A DNA stretch of 64,000 nucleotides from Nocardioides sp. GY 10127 (GTDB taxonomy: Bacteria; Actinomycetota; Actinomycetes; Propionibacteriales; Nocardioidaceae): NCBI RefSeq assembly GCF_004919085.1, contig NZ_STGL01000005.1, positions 248,001 to 312,000 on the forward strand. Reading direction: 5' to 3'. A program made the position numbers and the translations under genes. The first letter of the stretch is position 1. Every line of letters begins with the position of its first letter. Below, piece after piece: positions 43,770 to 51,907 of this stretch. A model generated the notes under the pieces. It saw only the letters and a program-made list of their open reading frames with translations. It had not been told where the DNA came from and searched no databases.

Positions 43770-44306
43770 GTGACCGTCCAGCCGTTCTCCCTCCCTCATC
43801 CGCACGTCCCCCACCGGCTGGTCCACCGTGCCCGAGCCTCGCTCTCCCGCGTGCTGCGTCCTGTCCTCGACAGCGACACGACGCGACGGGTGACGAGGGC
43901 GGTGGCCTCCTCGCTGGCGTTGCCTGCGGTGCGGCTGGCGGTCGCCCCTCTTCTCCTGCTGCCGTTCGTGCCGTGGCTGGTCCGGCTCTCCGGCCCCACC
44001 GCCCTCTCCGACCTGAGCGGCGGCCTGGGCTCGGTCCCCGTCGTCCTGTGGTGGCTGGACGTGGCCCTCGCCGTCGGCGTCTCGGTCCAGGCGTTCGTCT
44101 CCGACCTGCTGGACCTGCGCGCGGACCGGACGCTGCCCACCGACCGCGCCACCCGCAGGATGGTCGTCATCGCGCTGCTCACCAGCCCGTGGGGCTACCT
44201 GGCCGCGCGCGCGGAGGCCACGCGCGAGTGGGGCCCGTTCTACGCCGCGAGCATCGTCGGGCTGGGCGGGACGCTCGTGTTCGGCGTCGCCCTCATGACC
44301 TCCTGA
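43770..44306 (+). CDS. small integral membrane protein
   Basis: A 178-aa protein with no recognised family. About 60 N-terminal residues precede several TM segments: LALPAVRLAVAPLLLLPFVPWLV, VPVVLWWLDVALAVGVSVQAFVSDLL, and near the C-terminus MVVIALLTSPWGYLAA and FYAASIVGLGGTLVFGVALM. A short DLRADRTLPTDRATRR loop is cytosolic by the positive-inside rule. CAGGAT lies 7 nt before GTG. It is flanked by recQ (divergent) and the histidine kinase (convergent). Confidence 0.75.
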   Translation: MTVQPFSLPHPHVPHRLVHRARASLSRVLRPVLDSDTTRRVTRAVASSLALPAVRLAVAPLLLLPFVPWLVRLSGPTALSDLSGGLGSVPVVLWWLDVALAVGVSVQAFVSDLLDLRADRTLPTDRATRRMVVIALLTSPWGYLAARAEATREWGPFYAASIVGLGGTLVFGVALMTS

Positions 44307-44374
44307 CACCCCCGCGGACGCCCGCGGACGCCCGCGGTCACCCGCGCGCGGCCACCCGCGCGCCCGGCACGGGC

Positions 44375-45601
44375 TCAGACCGCGACGGCCGGCACGACAC
44401 CCTCGACCCGGGTGCCGCGGCCCGGCGCGCTCTCGACCCGCAGGACGCCGCCGAGCGCCTCGACCCGCGCCTCCAGGCCCGCCAGGCCGCCCTCGGCGCC
44501 GACCGCAGCGGGGTCGAACCCCCGCCCGTCGTCCGCGACCACGAACGCCGGGCCCGCCTCGTCCCGCAGCTCGACCCGCACCTCCTGGGCCGCCGCGTGC
44601 TTGGTGGCGTTGGTCAGCGCCTCCATCACGGTGAAGTAGACGGCCGCCTCGACGGCCTCGGGGTAGCGCGGCACGCCCGCGTCCAGGACGACGCAGCTCA
44701 CCGGCGCCTGCAGCGCGGCCGCCCGCAGCGCCGCCACCAGCCCGCGCTCGGTGAGCACGGCCGGGTAGATGCCGCGCGCCAGCTCGCGCAGCTCGCGGAC
44801 GGCCTCCAGGTTCTGCTGGACCGCCTCGTCGAGGGCCGCCTGGACGACGTGGCAGTCGGACGTCTCGGTGAGGCGACGGATCTGCCCCAGCCGCAGGCTC
44901 AGGCCCACCAGGCGCTGCTGGGCACCGTCGTGCAGGTCCCGCTCCAGGGTCCGGCGGGCGGCGTCTGCTGCCCGGACCACGCGCTCGTTGGCCACCCGGA
45001 GCGCGGCCGCCTGCGACTCCAGGCGCCGGTAGGTGTCGAGCACGACCCACGCCACCACGGCGACGATGATCGGCGAGAAGATCACGACGGAGACGACGGG
45101 GCCGATGGAGTCGACCTCCGGCAGGGCCACGCGGCGGTGCTCCGCGACACCCGCGGCGACGCCCGAGGAGACCACGACGGTCACGGTCGTGATGAGCAGC
45201 AGCCGGCGGTCCAGCAGCGGGATCGTCACCATGAGCGGCACGAGCAGCGCGAGCACCGCCAGCGGCGAGAGGAACGGGGTGACCCACACGGCGCCGAGGG
45301 AGAACACCACCGTGGAGGCGAGCACGGAGAACCCGGCCACGCGACCCTCGGCGCGGTGCAGCCACGGCGCCGACACCAGCAGGACGCCGAGCGCCAACCC
45401 CATCACCACGAGGTCCTGCGCGATCGAGACCGACCTCGCTCCCGCCACGTAGGCGGCCGCCAGGGCGAGCGTGGAGGAGCCGACCGCGGCCGCGTTCACC
45501 CACCAGTACTGGCGGGCTCGCGCCGCCGAGGCGGCCGAGTGGAGGTCCCCCTGCAGGGGCACGTGGCCGGTCGCGGAGCCGCCGGCCCGGGAGGGGCTCA
45601 C
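44375..45601 (-). CDS. NarL-type sensor histidine kinase
   Basis: A 408-aa membrane kinase. About six TM helices lie in residues 30-195. A coiled linker (YRRLESQAAALRVANERVVRAADAA) leads to the HisKA_3 box RRTLERDLHDGAQQRLVGLSLRLG, with the phospho-accepting His in DLHDGAQQ. The HATPase part has YFTVMEALTNATKHAAAQ (N-box), VVADDGRGFD (G1) and GGLAGLEARVEALGGVLRVES (G2). No extracellular sensor domain is visible, so it may sense membrane state. GTG start overlaps the response-regulator stop. Confidence 0.93.
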   Translation of the reverse strand: MSPSRAGGSATGHVPLQGDLHSAASAARARQYWWVNAAAVGSSTLALAAAYVAGARSVSIAQDLVVMGLALGVLLVSAPWLHRAEGRVAGFSVLASTVVFSLGAVWVTPFLSPLAVLALLVPLMVTIPLLDRRLLLITTVTVVVSSGVAAGVAEHRRVALPEVDSIGPVVSVVIFSPIIVAVVAWVVLDTYRRLESQAAALRVANERVVRAADAARRTLERDLHDGAQQRLVGLSLRLGQIRRLTETSDCHVVQAALDEAVQQNLEAVRELRELARGIYPAVLTERGLVAALRAAALQAPVSCVVLDAGVPRYPEAVEAAVYFTVMEALTNATKHAAAQEVRVELRDEAGPAFVVADDGRGFDPAAVGAEGGLAGLEARVEALGGVLRVESAPGRGTRVEGVVPAVAV

Positions 45602-46305
45602 CGCCGCGGACCGGGCGTGGCGGCCCGGCTCGGCGCCCCGATCTCGCTCAGGTAGACCAGCGCCGCCGCGACCCTGCGGTGCGTCTGCGTGTCCTGCGGC
45701 AGCTCGAGCTTGGTGAGCACCGAGCTCACGTGCTTCTCCACGGCCCGGTCGGTGACCACGAGCTGCTCGGCGATCGCCTGGTTGCTCAGCCCGCCGGCGA
45801 CCAGGCCCAGCACCTCCAGCTCGCGGGGGGTCAGCCGGCTCAGGGGGGAGCCGGGACGCTTGCGGCCCGCCGACACCAGCATCTCCACGACGGTCTCGTC
45901 GACCACCGAGCCGCCCGCGGCCACCGTCCGCAGGCTCTCCACCAGCTGCGCGGCGTCCCCGACCCGCTCCTTGAGCAGGTAGCCCCGCCCGTCCGACCCG
46001 TCGTCGACGAGGTCCAGCGCGTACTGGGCGTCGGCGTACTGGGTGAGCACGAGGACGCCGAGGTCCGGGTGGCTGCGGCGCAGCGTGCGGGCCGCGCGGA
46101 TGCCCTCGTCGCCGTGGCCGGGCGGCATCCGGACATCGGTGAGCACCACGTCGGGCGCGTGCGCCTCGACCGCGGCCAGCAGACCGGGCAGGTCCGCCGC
46201 CACGCCGACCACCTCGACGTCCTCGAAGCCCTCGAGCAACGCCAGCAGGCCGGCCCGGATGAGGTCACCGTCCTCGGCCACGACCACCCTCAGCACCTGG
46301 TTCAC
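45598..46305 (-). CDS. NarL/LuxR-family response regulator
   Basis: A 235-aa DNA-binding regulator paired with the kinase. The receiver (VLRVVVAEDGDLIRAGLLALLEGFEDVEVV) has the acidic pair, phospho-Asp in VVLTDVRMPPGHGDEG and Lys in YLLKERVGD. The C-terminal LuxR HTH is LTPRELEVLGLVAGGLSNQAIAEQLVVTDRAVEKHVSSVLTKL. The TCS operon starts here, with TAGCAT 7 nt before GTG. Upstream lies a palindrome-rich 380-bp region that may hold autoregulatory sites. Confidence 0.94.
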   Translation of the reverse strand: MNQVLRVVVAEDGDLIRAGLLALLEGFEDVEVVGVAADLPGLLAAVEAHAPDVVLTDVRMPPGHGDEGIRAARTLRRSHPDLGVLVLTQYADAQYALDLVDDGSDGRGYLLKERVGDAAQLVESLRTVAAGGSVVDETVVEMLVSAGRKRPGSPLSRLTPRELEVLGLVAGGLSNQAIAEQLVVTDRAVEKHVSSVLTKLELPQDTQTHRRVAAALVYLSEIGAPSRAATPGPRR

Positions 46306-46685
46306 GAAGGTGATGCTAACCACCCCGGGCACGGTCGGGACCTCGCCACCGACCGCCCCGACCCGGACCGCCACGGGCCGGTGACGTGACGGTGCGTCAC
46401 CTGCAACGACGCCGCGTGCACCCGCGGCGTCGGGCCCCGGTCGCCAAACCTTTGCCGAAGGGTGGTGCTGGCACCACCGACCCCGTCGGAGCCCGCGACC
46501 AGAATCAGTGCCGAGCCTTGATCACACATCGCTCGCGAGCGGGCGCCGGTCTCGGCGCCCGCTCAATACATTTCTGGTGCCCCTTCCCCGCACGCGGCCG
46601 CGGGGCGCCCACGCGGGCCCGCCCGAACGGGCGCAGCCCCTGCCCGGTTCGCCGGTCCTGTCGTGCCCGGAGGCGCAGGCACCGC
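46306..46685. other. palindrome-rich intergenic region, possible structured RNA or control region
   Basis: There is no gene. Five perfect inverted repeats stand in line: GTGACG/CGTCAC at 46386-46400, CGACGCCGCG/CGCGGCGTCG at 46407-46432, GGTGGTGC/GCACCACC at 46461-46478, GAGCGGGCGCC/GGCGCCCGCTC at 46537-46564, and CGCCCG/CGGGCG at 46620-46633. The fourth is enclosed by ACCAGAA...TTCTGGT (46498-46578) and flanked by AT-richer DNA. It could include the terminator of the ComB-like gene and operators of the TCS operon. Confidence 0.6.
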
Positions 46686-47507
46686 TCAGCCCGCGACCAG
46701 GCGCCCGTCGCGCAGCACGGGCACCACGTCGTCGGCGTCCACCTCGGCCGCGAGGTCGACGTCCGCGTCGAAGCCCCGCGCCACCAGCTCGCCGCCGGAG
46801 GCGCAGCCGCGCAGCAGCCGACCCGCGTGGCCGGCGTGGTCGGTCCGACCGCCCAGCGCCACCCAGGTGACGCGCGCCGAGAGCGCCTCGGGGGAGAACC
46901 GCGAGGTGCCGAGCTCGACCGCGAGGGCCGCCAGCACGGCGCCGGCGCCCCAGAGGTCCTCCTCCGCGGGGCGCAGCGAGCCGTCGTGCCACCGCTCGCC
47001 GGCGGCCACGACGACCACCGGCCGGCCGGCCAGCACGGGCTCGACCAGCGCGGACGCCACGGCCCGCGCCGAGCGCAGGGCGGCGACCCACACCTCGACG
47101 CCCGCCGCGGCCAGGCCGGTGACGATCGTGGAGCCGTTGGGGCTGGGCAGGACGAGCCGGGGCGGGAGGTCGCCGCGGCCGTGCGCCGTCACCACGGACG
47201 CCGGGGAGAGCGACACGGTGCCGGCCCCCGACTCGCTCCGGCCGACCGCCACGGCGGCGTCGTGGCAGCGGGCCAGCTCCGCGGCGCGCTCGTCGCGCCA
47301 CGGGCACGGCACGACCTGCGTGCCGTGGGCGAGCGCGACCGAGACGGTCGTGGAGAAGCTGAGGACGTCGACGACCACGGCCAGCGGCACGGCGTCCTGC
47401 CCTGCGTCCTGCTCGGCGGCCGTGACGCAGGCGAGAGCCCCCTGCAGCCCCCAGGCCAGGCGGACCTGCGAGGAGTGCTGGCCGTGGGCGTGAGCGACGC
47501 TGCTCAT
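46686..47507 (-). CDS. 2-phosphosulfolactate phosphatase family protein (ComB-like)
   Basis: A 273-aa cytosolic Mg-dependent phosphatase fold. Family blocks are VVVDVLSFSTTVSVALAHGTQVVPCPW, PPRLVLPSPNGSTIV, and VVVVAAGERWHDGSLRPAEEDLWGAGAVLAAL. Archaeal ComB acts in coenzyme M synthesis; in actinobacteria, which lack that pathway, the substrate is unknown. No sulfolactate-related gene is nearby. ATG start 13 nt after the M13 peptidase stop, so it is probably co-transcribed with it. Confidence 0.85.
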   Translation of the reverse strand: MSSVAHAHGQHSSQVRLAWGLQGALACVTAAEQDAGQDAVPLAVVVDVLSFSTTVSVALAHGTQVVPCPWRDERAAELARCHDAAVAVGRSESGAGTVSLSPASVVTAHGRGDLPPRLVLPSPNGSTIVTGLAAAGVEVWVAALRSARAVASALVEPVLAGRPVVVVAAGERWHDGSLRPAEEDLWGAGAVLAALAVELGTSRFSPEALSARVTWVALGGRTDHAGHAGRLLRGCASGGELVARGFDADVDLAAEVDADDVVPVLRDGRLVAG

Positions 47508-47520
47508 CCCGGGGCTCCCG

Positions 47521-49473
47521 TCACCAGATCCGGACCCGGTCCTCGGGGTCGAGCCACAGGCCGTCGCCCGGCTGCGTCCCGAAGACCTCGTGGAACTCGG
47601 CGAGGTTGCGCACGATGTTGGCGCGGAACTCCGGCGGGCTGTGCGGGTCGATCGTGAGGAACTGCTGCTCCTGCTCCTTGCGGCGCTTCGTGCGCCACAC
47701 GTAGGCCCAGTTCGTGAAGAGCGCGCGGCGGTCCTCGACGCTCGCCTCCCCGTCGCAGGCGATGACGTAGGCGCGGTGGGCGATGGTGAGGCCCCCCAGG
47801 TCGCCGATGTTCTCGCCGACGGTGAGCGCGCCGTTGACGTGCTCGCCGGGCAGGCTGCGGGGCTCGAAGCCGTCGTACTGGCTGATCAGCTTCTTCGACT
47901 TCAGCTCGAAGGCGGCCTTGTCGTCGCTGGTCCACCAGTCGTTGAGGTTGCCGGCGCCGTCGTACTGGGCGCCCTGGTCGTCGAAGCCGTGGCCGATCTC
48001 GTGGCCGATGACCGCGCCGATCCCGCCGTAGTTCTCGGCCGGGTGGGCGTCGGGGCTGAAGAACGGCTTCTGCAGGATGCCCGCGGGGAAGCAGATCTCG
48101 TTCGTGCCCGGGTTGTAGTAGGCGTTGACGGTCTGCGGGAGCATGAACCACTCGTCGCGGTCGACCGGGGCGCCGATCTTCGCCAGCTGGCGGTCGGTCT
48201 CGAAGGCGGAGGAGGCCGCCACGTTGGCCAGCAGGTCGGTGGTGATCGTGAGCGCGGAGTAGTCGCGGAACGTGTCCGGGTAGCCGATCTTCGGCCGGAA
48301 GGTGTCCAGCTTGGCGTAGGCCCGCTGCTTGGTCTCCTCCGTCATCCAGTCCAGCTCCGAGATGGACTGGCGGTAGGCGGCCAGCAGGTTGGCCACCAGG
48401 TCGTCCATGAGGGCCTTGGACGTCGGCGGGAAGTGCCGGGCCACGTACTCCCTGCCCACGGCCTCGCCGAGCGCCCGCTCGACCATCGCGACGCCGCGCT
48501 TCCAGCGGGCCCGCAGCTCCGGGGTGCCGTTGAGCGTGCGGCCGTAGAAGTCGAAGTTCGTCTCCACCAGGTCGTCGGTGAGGTAGGGCGCGCCGTTGCG
48601 GATGACGTGGCTGGTCAACCAGGCCTGCCAGTCGGCGAGCGGGACCTCCTCGAGCACCGTGGAGAGGTGGGAGAAGAAGGACGGCTGGCGCACGCAGACC
48701 TCGCCCATGACCTCCTCGGCGCTGCGGTGCGAGCCCGACAGGTTGGTCACGTAGACCTCCCAGTCGAACGCCGGGCACAGCTCCACGACCTCGGCGAGCG
48801 TCCTCAGGTTGTACGTCTTCTGGACGTCGCGGGTCTCCGCGCGCTCCCAGTGCCCGGCCGCGAGGCGGGTGTCCAGCGCGAGGATCGTGGCGGCCTTGCC
48901 CGCCGGGTCCTCGACGCCGCCCTGGGTCAGCAGCCGGGTCAGGTAGGCCACGTAGGCCTCGCGCACCTCGGCGAACTTCTCGTCGCGGTAGTAGGACTCG
49001 TCCGGCAGCCCCAGCCCGCCCTGCCCGAGGTGGAACAGGTAGCGGTCGGAGTTGCGGTCGTCGGTGTCGATGTAGGAGCCGAAGAGGCCGTGGCCGCCCA
49101 GGCGCTCGAACTCGCCGAGGAACGCGGCGAGGTCGCGGACGTCGCGCAGGCCGGCGACCGCCGCGAGCTGCGGCTGGAGGGGCTGCAGGCCGCGCGCCTC
49201 GATGGCGTCGGTGTCCATGAAGGAGGCGAACAGGTCGCCGATCTTGCGGGCCTCGTCGCTCATGGTCGCGGAGTCGCCGGCCGCCAGGTCGGTGATGATC
49301 TCGCGGACCTGCGCCTCGGCCGCGTCGGCGAGCTGGACGAAGGGGCCCCAGCTCGAACGGTCGGAGGGGATGTCCACCTCGGCCAGCCAGCGGCCGTTGA
49401 CGTGGCCGAACAGGTCGTCGACCGGGCGGACGGAGGGGTCCATGCCCTCGCGGGCGTCGTCCAGGATGCTCAC
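47521..49473 (-). CDS. M13-family metallopeptidase (neprilysin/PepO type)
   Basis: A 650-aa zinc endopeptidase for oligopeptides. The M13_N domain starts at VRPVDDLFGHVNGRWLAEVDIPSDRSSWGPF; NAYYNPGTNEICFPAGILQKPFF precedes the zinc site IGAVIGHEIGHGFDDQGAQYD (HExxH) and the third ligand ENIGDLGG. The signature CxxW-like end RVRIW is present. There is no signal peptide or TM helix, so it is cytosolic, unlike mammalian neprilysins. TAGGGT lies 7 nt before GTG (leaderless). Paired downstream with the ComB-like gene. Confidence 0.95.
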   Translation of the reverse strand: MSILDDAREGMDPSVRPVDDLFGHVNGRWLAEVDIPSDRSSWGPFVQLADAAEAQVREIITDLAAGDSATMSDEARKIGDLFASFMDTDAIEARGLQPLQPQLAAVAGLRDVRDLAAFLGEFERLGGHGLFGSYIDTDDRNSDRYLFHLGQGGLGLPDESYYRDEKFAEVREAYVAYLTRLLTQGGVEDPAGKAATILALDTRLAAGHWERAETRDVQKTYNLRTLAEVVELCPAFDWEVYVTNLSGSHRSAEEVMGEVCVRQPSFFSHLSTVLEEVPLADWQAWLTSHVIRNGAPYLTDDLVETNFDFYGRTLNGTPELRARWKRGVAMVERALGEAVGREYVARHFPPTSKALMDDLVANLLAAYRQSISELDWMTEETKQRAYAKLDTFRPKIGYPDTFRDYSALTITTDLLANVAASSAFETDRQLAKIGAPVDRDEWFMLPQTVNAYYNPGTNEICFPAGILQKPFFSPDAHPAENYGGIGAVIGHEIGHGFDDQGAQYDGAGNLNDWWTSDDKAAFELKSKKLISQYDGFEPRSLPGEHVNGALTVGENIGDLGGLTIAHRAYVIACDGEASVEDRRALFTNWAYVWRTKRRKEQEQQFLTIDPHSPPEFRANIVRNLAEFHEVFGTQPGDGLWLDPEDRVRIW

Positions 49474-49539
49474 GAGCCCGACCCTAGCCCCCACCCGGTC
49501 CCGCCGGGCAGGGTCAGCGCCCCGCGCGGGTGGGCCGGG

Positions 49540-49583
49540 GGTGGGCCGGGCCGGTGGGCCGGGCCGGTGGGCCGGGCCGGTGG
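49540..49583. repeat. 13-bp tandem repeat, 3.4 copies
   Basis: GGTGGGCCGGGCC is repeated exactly three times, then GGTGG, with a degenerate unit before. It lies between the His-rich protein gene and the M13 promoter. Confidence 0.85.
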
Positions 49584-49590
49584 CGCAGCC

Positions 49591-49953
49591 TCAGCCGGCG
49601 GCCTCGTCGAGCGCGGCGCGCACCGACATGACGACGGTCTCGGGGTCGACGCCGTCGCGGGCGGCGAGCTCGGCGACGAGGCGACGGATCACCAGCAGGG
49701 TGCCGCCCATGAGCGGGGAGATGTCGAGCTCGAGCTCGTCGGTGTCCTCGTCGAGCAGCAGCTCGATCGCCTCGATCTCGAGGAGGTGGCCGAACACGAG
49801 CTCCATCTGGTCGCTCTCGGCCTCGCCGGTGAGGCCCTCGGAGGCCACCACGCCGTCCAGGATGATGTGGCCGGCCCGCCGGATGCGCTCCTCGTCGCTC
49901 ATCTCGGGGGCGCCGTGCTCGTGGTCGTGGCCGTGGTCGTGGTCGTGGCTCAT
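49591..49953 (-). CDS. hypothetical protein with histidine-rich N-terminus
   Basis: A 120-aa acidic protein. The start MSHDHDHGHDHEHG alternates His and Asp, a likely metal-binding tail. The rest is helical (SDEERIRRAGHIILDGVVASEGLTGEAESDQMELVFGHLLEIEAIELLLDEDTDELELDISPLMGGTLLVIRRLVAELAARDG). I do not recognise the family. CAGGAT is 7 nt before the chosen ATG, which also avoids basic shadow sequence upstream. Divergent from the DCC gene, with a 56-bp gap. Confidence 0.78.
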   Translation of the reverse strand: MSHDHDHGHDHEHGAPEMSDEERIRRAGHIILDGVVASEGLTGEAESDQMELVFGHLLEIEAIELLLDEDTDELELDISPLMGGTLLVIRRLVAELAARDGVDPETVVMSVRAALDEAAG

Positions 49954-50009
49954 GCCGCCCATCCTGCCGGACCTGCCGGAGCCGTCCACGCCCCTGCCAC
50001 GATGGTGGC

Positions 50010-50393
50010 GTGTCCGCACCCCTGCTCGTCTTCGACGGCGACTGCGCCTTCTGCTCGCGCTGCGCCGCCTGGCTGGCCGCCCGGGGCGCGTGCCGGGTGG
50101 AGTCCTGGCAGCGACTGGCGCTCGCCGGGGACCTGGGCGACCTGGGCCTCACCGAGGAGCAGGTGCGGACGGCGGCCTGGTGGGTGTCCGACGGGGCGCA
50201 CCCGCTCGGTGGCGCCCGCGCGGTGGCGGCGGCCCTGCGGTCCTGCGCGGGCACGCCGCTGGCCGGGGCCTACCGCGCGCTCGGCGTCCTCGTCGACGCG
50301 CGGCCGGTGCGCCCGCTCGCGGCGGCGGTCTACGCGATCGTCGCCCGGTACCGGCACCGGATGCCCGGGGGCTCGCCGGCCTGCCGGCTCTGA
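50010..50393 (+). CDS. DCC-family thiol-disulfide oxidoreductase-like protein (DUF393)
   Basis: A 127-aa protein with LLVFDGDCAFCSRCAAWLAARG, the FDGxCxxC motif that names the DCC family and resembles a thioredoxin-like CxxC site. The middle holds AAWWVSDGAHPLGGARAVAAALRSC, and the C-terminal helix region [32 protein letters not shown] is also typical. Substrate unknown; family members are linked to redox or membrane enzymes. CACGAT lies 6 nt before GTG. Confidence 0.87.
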   Translation: MSAPLLVFDGDCAFCSRCAAWLAARGACRVESWQRLALAGDLGDLGLTEEQVRTAAWWVSDGAHPLGGARAVAAALRSCAGTPLAGAYRALGVLVDARPVRPLAAAVYAIVARYRHRMPGGSPACRL

Positions 50394-50413
50394 GGCGCCC
50401 CGAGGCGGACAGG

Positions 50414-51721
50414 TCACCCGGGGGTGACGATCCGGTTCATCTCGAAGTGCATGGGGTCGGTGTAGGCCCAGTCCCCGCCCCAGGTGAAGCCCCACTTCTG
50501 GAAGACGGCCACCACGGTGCGGTTCATCTCCCCCACCGTCCCGCGCTGGTTGCCGGGCACGTTGAGGTCGAGCGCCAGGCCGAAGGAGTGGTTGGAGAGG
50601 GACGTCGTGCCGGCGATGAACCGGGGGTAGTAGCAGCCGGCGTACTCGCCGGGGTGGATCGCGGAGGACAGCCCCAGGTCGACGACCTCGTCGAGGGCGG
50701 CCCTCAGCTGCGGGAACAGCGCCTTGTTGCAGGTGACCCGCCCGAGGATCGGGACGGCCTCGGTGGCGATGTGCGCCGAGACCCAGGCGGGATCGGGGGC
50801 GATCCGGCCGCCGCCGAGCACGGTGTAGCTGAACTGCCCGACGGCCTCGCCGACGGTGCCGACCACGACGGCGGTCTGCGCGGCACCCACGGGCAGGTCG
50901 GGCCCGAGCACCTCGACGGCGGCTCCCGTGCCGGCCGCCCGGCCCACGGCGTCCTGCACCGACTGCGGCGAGGTGCGCGGGGCGACCGCCACCAGCAGCG
51001 CGTTGCCCCGCGTGAGCCCCAGCTCGGCGGCCCACTTCTCGTTGACCACCGCGTCGACCCCGGCCACCTGCGGGGCGTAGGCGCCGACGTGGGCGCGGGG
51101 GCTGTCCGCGGCGTTGCCGAGGGCGAGCCAGCCGTCGGCGTCCACCGGGAGCGTGGCGCGCAGCCCGGGCCGCACCGCGACCTCGCCGTCGGCCACCCGG
51201 TTCCACACCGCCTGGGTCTGGGCGCTGGCGGCGGGGGCGAACCGGCGGTACCGGGCGGGGTCGACGGCGAGCAGGTCCAGCGTCCTGTCCTCGACCAGCA
51301 CCTGCGCCCGCGACACCTGCTCGACGAAGCGGACGCCGGTCAGCGACCGCACGCGCGCCACCGCGGCCGGCGTGAGCCGCCGCTGGGAGGTGACCAGGAG
51401 GTCCGCGCCGACCAGCGAGGCGGTGAGGGCGGCCGGACGCGCGACCGCCAGCGCGGGGTCCAGCCCGCTGGGCTCGGCGTCGCTGGACGGGTCGGCTGAC
51501 GAGGCTGTCGACGAGGCGGCTGACGAGGGGGCTGACGAGGGGGTGCGGCCGGCCCTGCCCGTGGAGGCGCTCGAGGTCGGGTCCGACGCCGTGCCCCCTG
51601 AGCCCGAGGCGCTGGCGCTCGGCTCCGCGCCCGCGTCGGTGGTGCCCCCGGCGCAGCCGGTGGCGGCGAGGCAGAGAACCGCGACGAGCGCGGCGACGGC
51701 GGCGCGCACGCGGGTGCTCAC
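50414..51721 (-). CDS. lipoprotein with M15-type (VanY-like) peptidase domain
   Basis: A 435-aa surface lipoprotein. Residues 1-23 are a lipoprotein signal ending in the lipobox ATGC. A Ser/Thr/Ala-rich stalk to about 80 precedes a long, unassigned region (about 85-320). The C-terminal domain has SLSNHSFGLALDLNVPGNQ (first zinc His and Asp) and WAYTDPMHFEMNRIV (catalytic Glu region and third zinc His), as in D-Ala-D-Ala/L-Ala-D-Glu peptidases, so it probably trims peptidoglycan stem peptides. The GTG at 51721 gives a perfect signal length; an upstream ATG would add 29 basic residues. Confidence 0.87.
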   Translation of the reverse strand: MSTRVRAAVAALVAVLCLAATGCAGGTTDAGAEPSASASGSGGTASDPTSSASTGRAGRTPSSAPSSAASSTASSADPSSDAEPSGLDPALAVARPAALTASLVGADLLVTSQRRLTPAAVARVRSLTGVRFVEQVSRAQVLVEDRTLDLLAVDPARYRRFAPAASAQTQAVWNRVADGEVAVRPGLRATLPVDADGWLALGNAADSPRAHVGAYAPQVAGVDAVVNEKWAAELGLTRGNALLVAVAPRTSPQSVQDAVGRAAGTGAAVEVLGPDLPVGAAQTAVVVGTVGEAVGQFSYTVLGGGRIAPDPAWVSAHIATEAVPILGRVTCNKALFPQLRAALDEVVDLGLSSAIHPGEYAGCYYPRFIAGTTSLSNHSFGLALDLNVPGNQRGTVGEMNRTVVAVFQKWGFTWGGDWAYTDPMHFEMNRIVTPG

Positions 51722-51907
51722 CGACCGATCACGCCCCGCCTGCCGCACCGGCGCCTCCCGTCGTCCTGCCCCACCTCGGTGACGCGGGCCACGGCCCGCT
51801 CGCGTCATGGTAGGCGCGACGACCTGGCCGTTCAGGTGAGGGATGTGGTCAGGGTCACCTCGGCGGGGGCCTCACGATCCTGAGGAACACCTGAATACAG
51901 TGACGGG

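Noticed and set aside
46537..46564. Simple rho-independent terminator for the ComB-like gene
   Set aside because: Possible in part, but on the minus strand no T-tract follows, it is 120 bp past the stop, and four further palindromes share the gap, so it is reported as a region.
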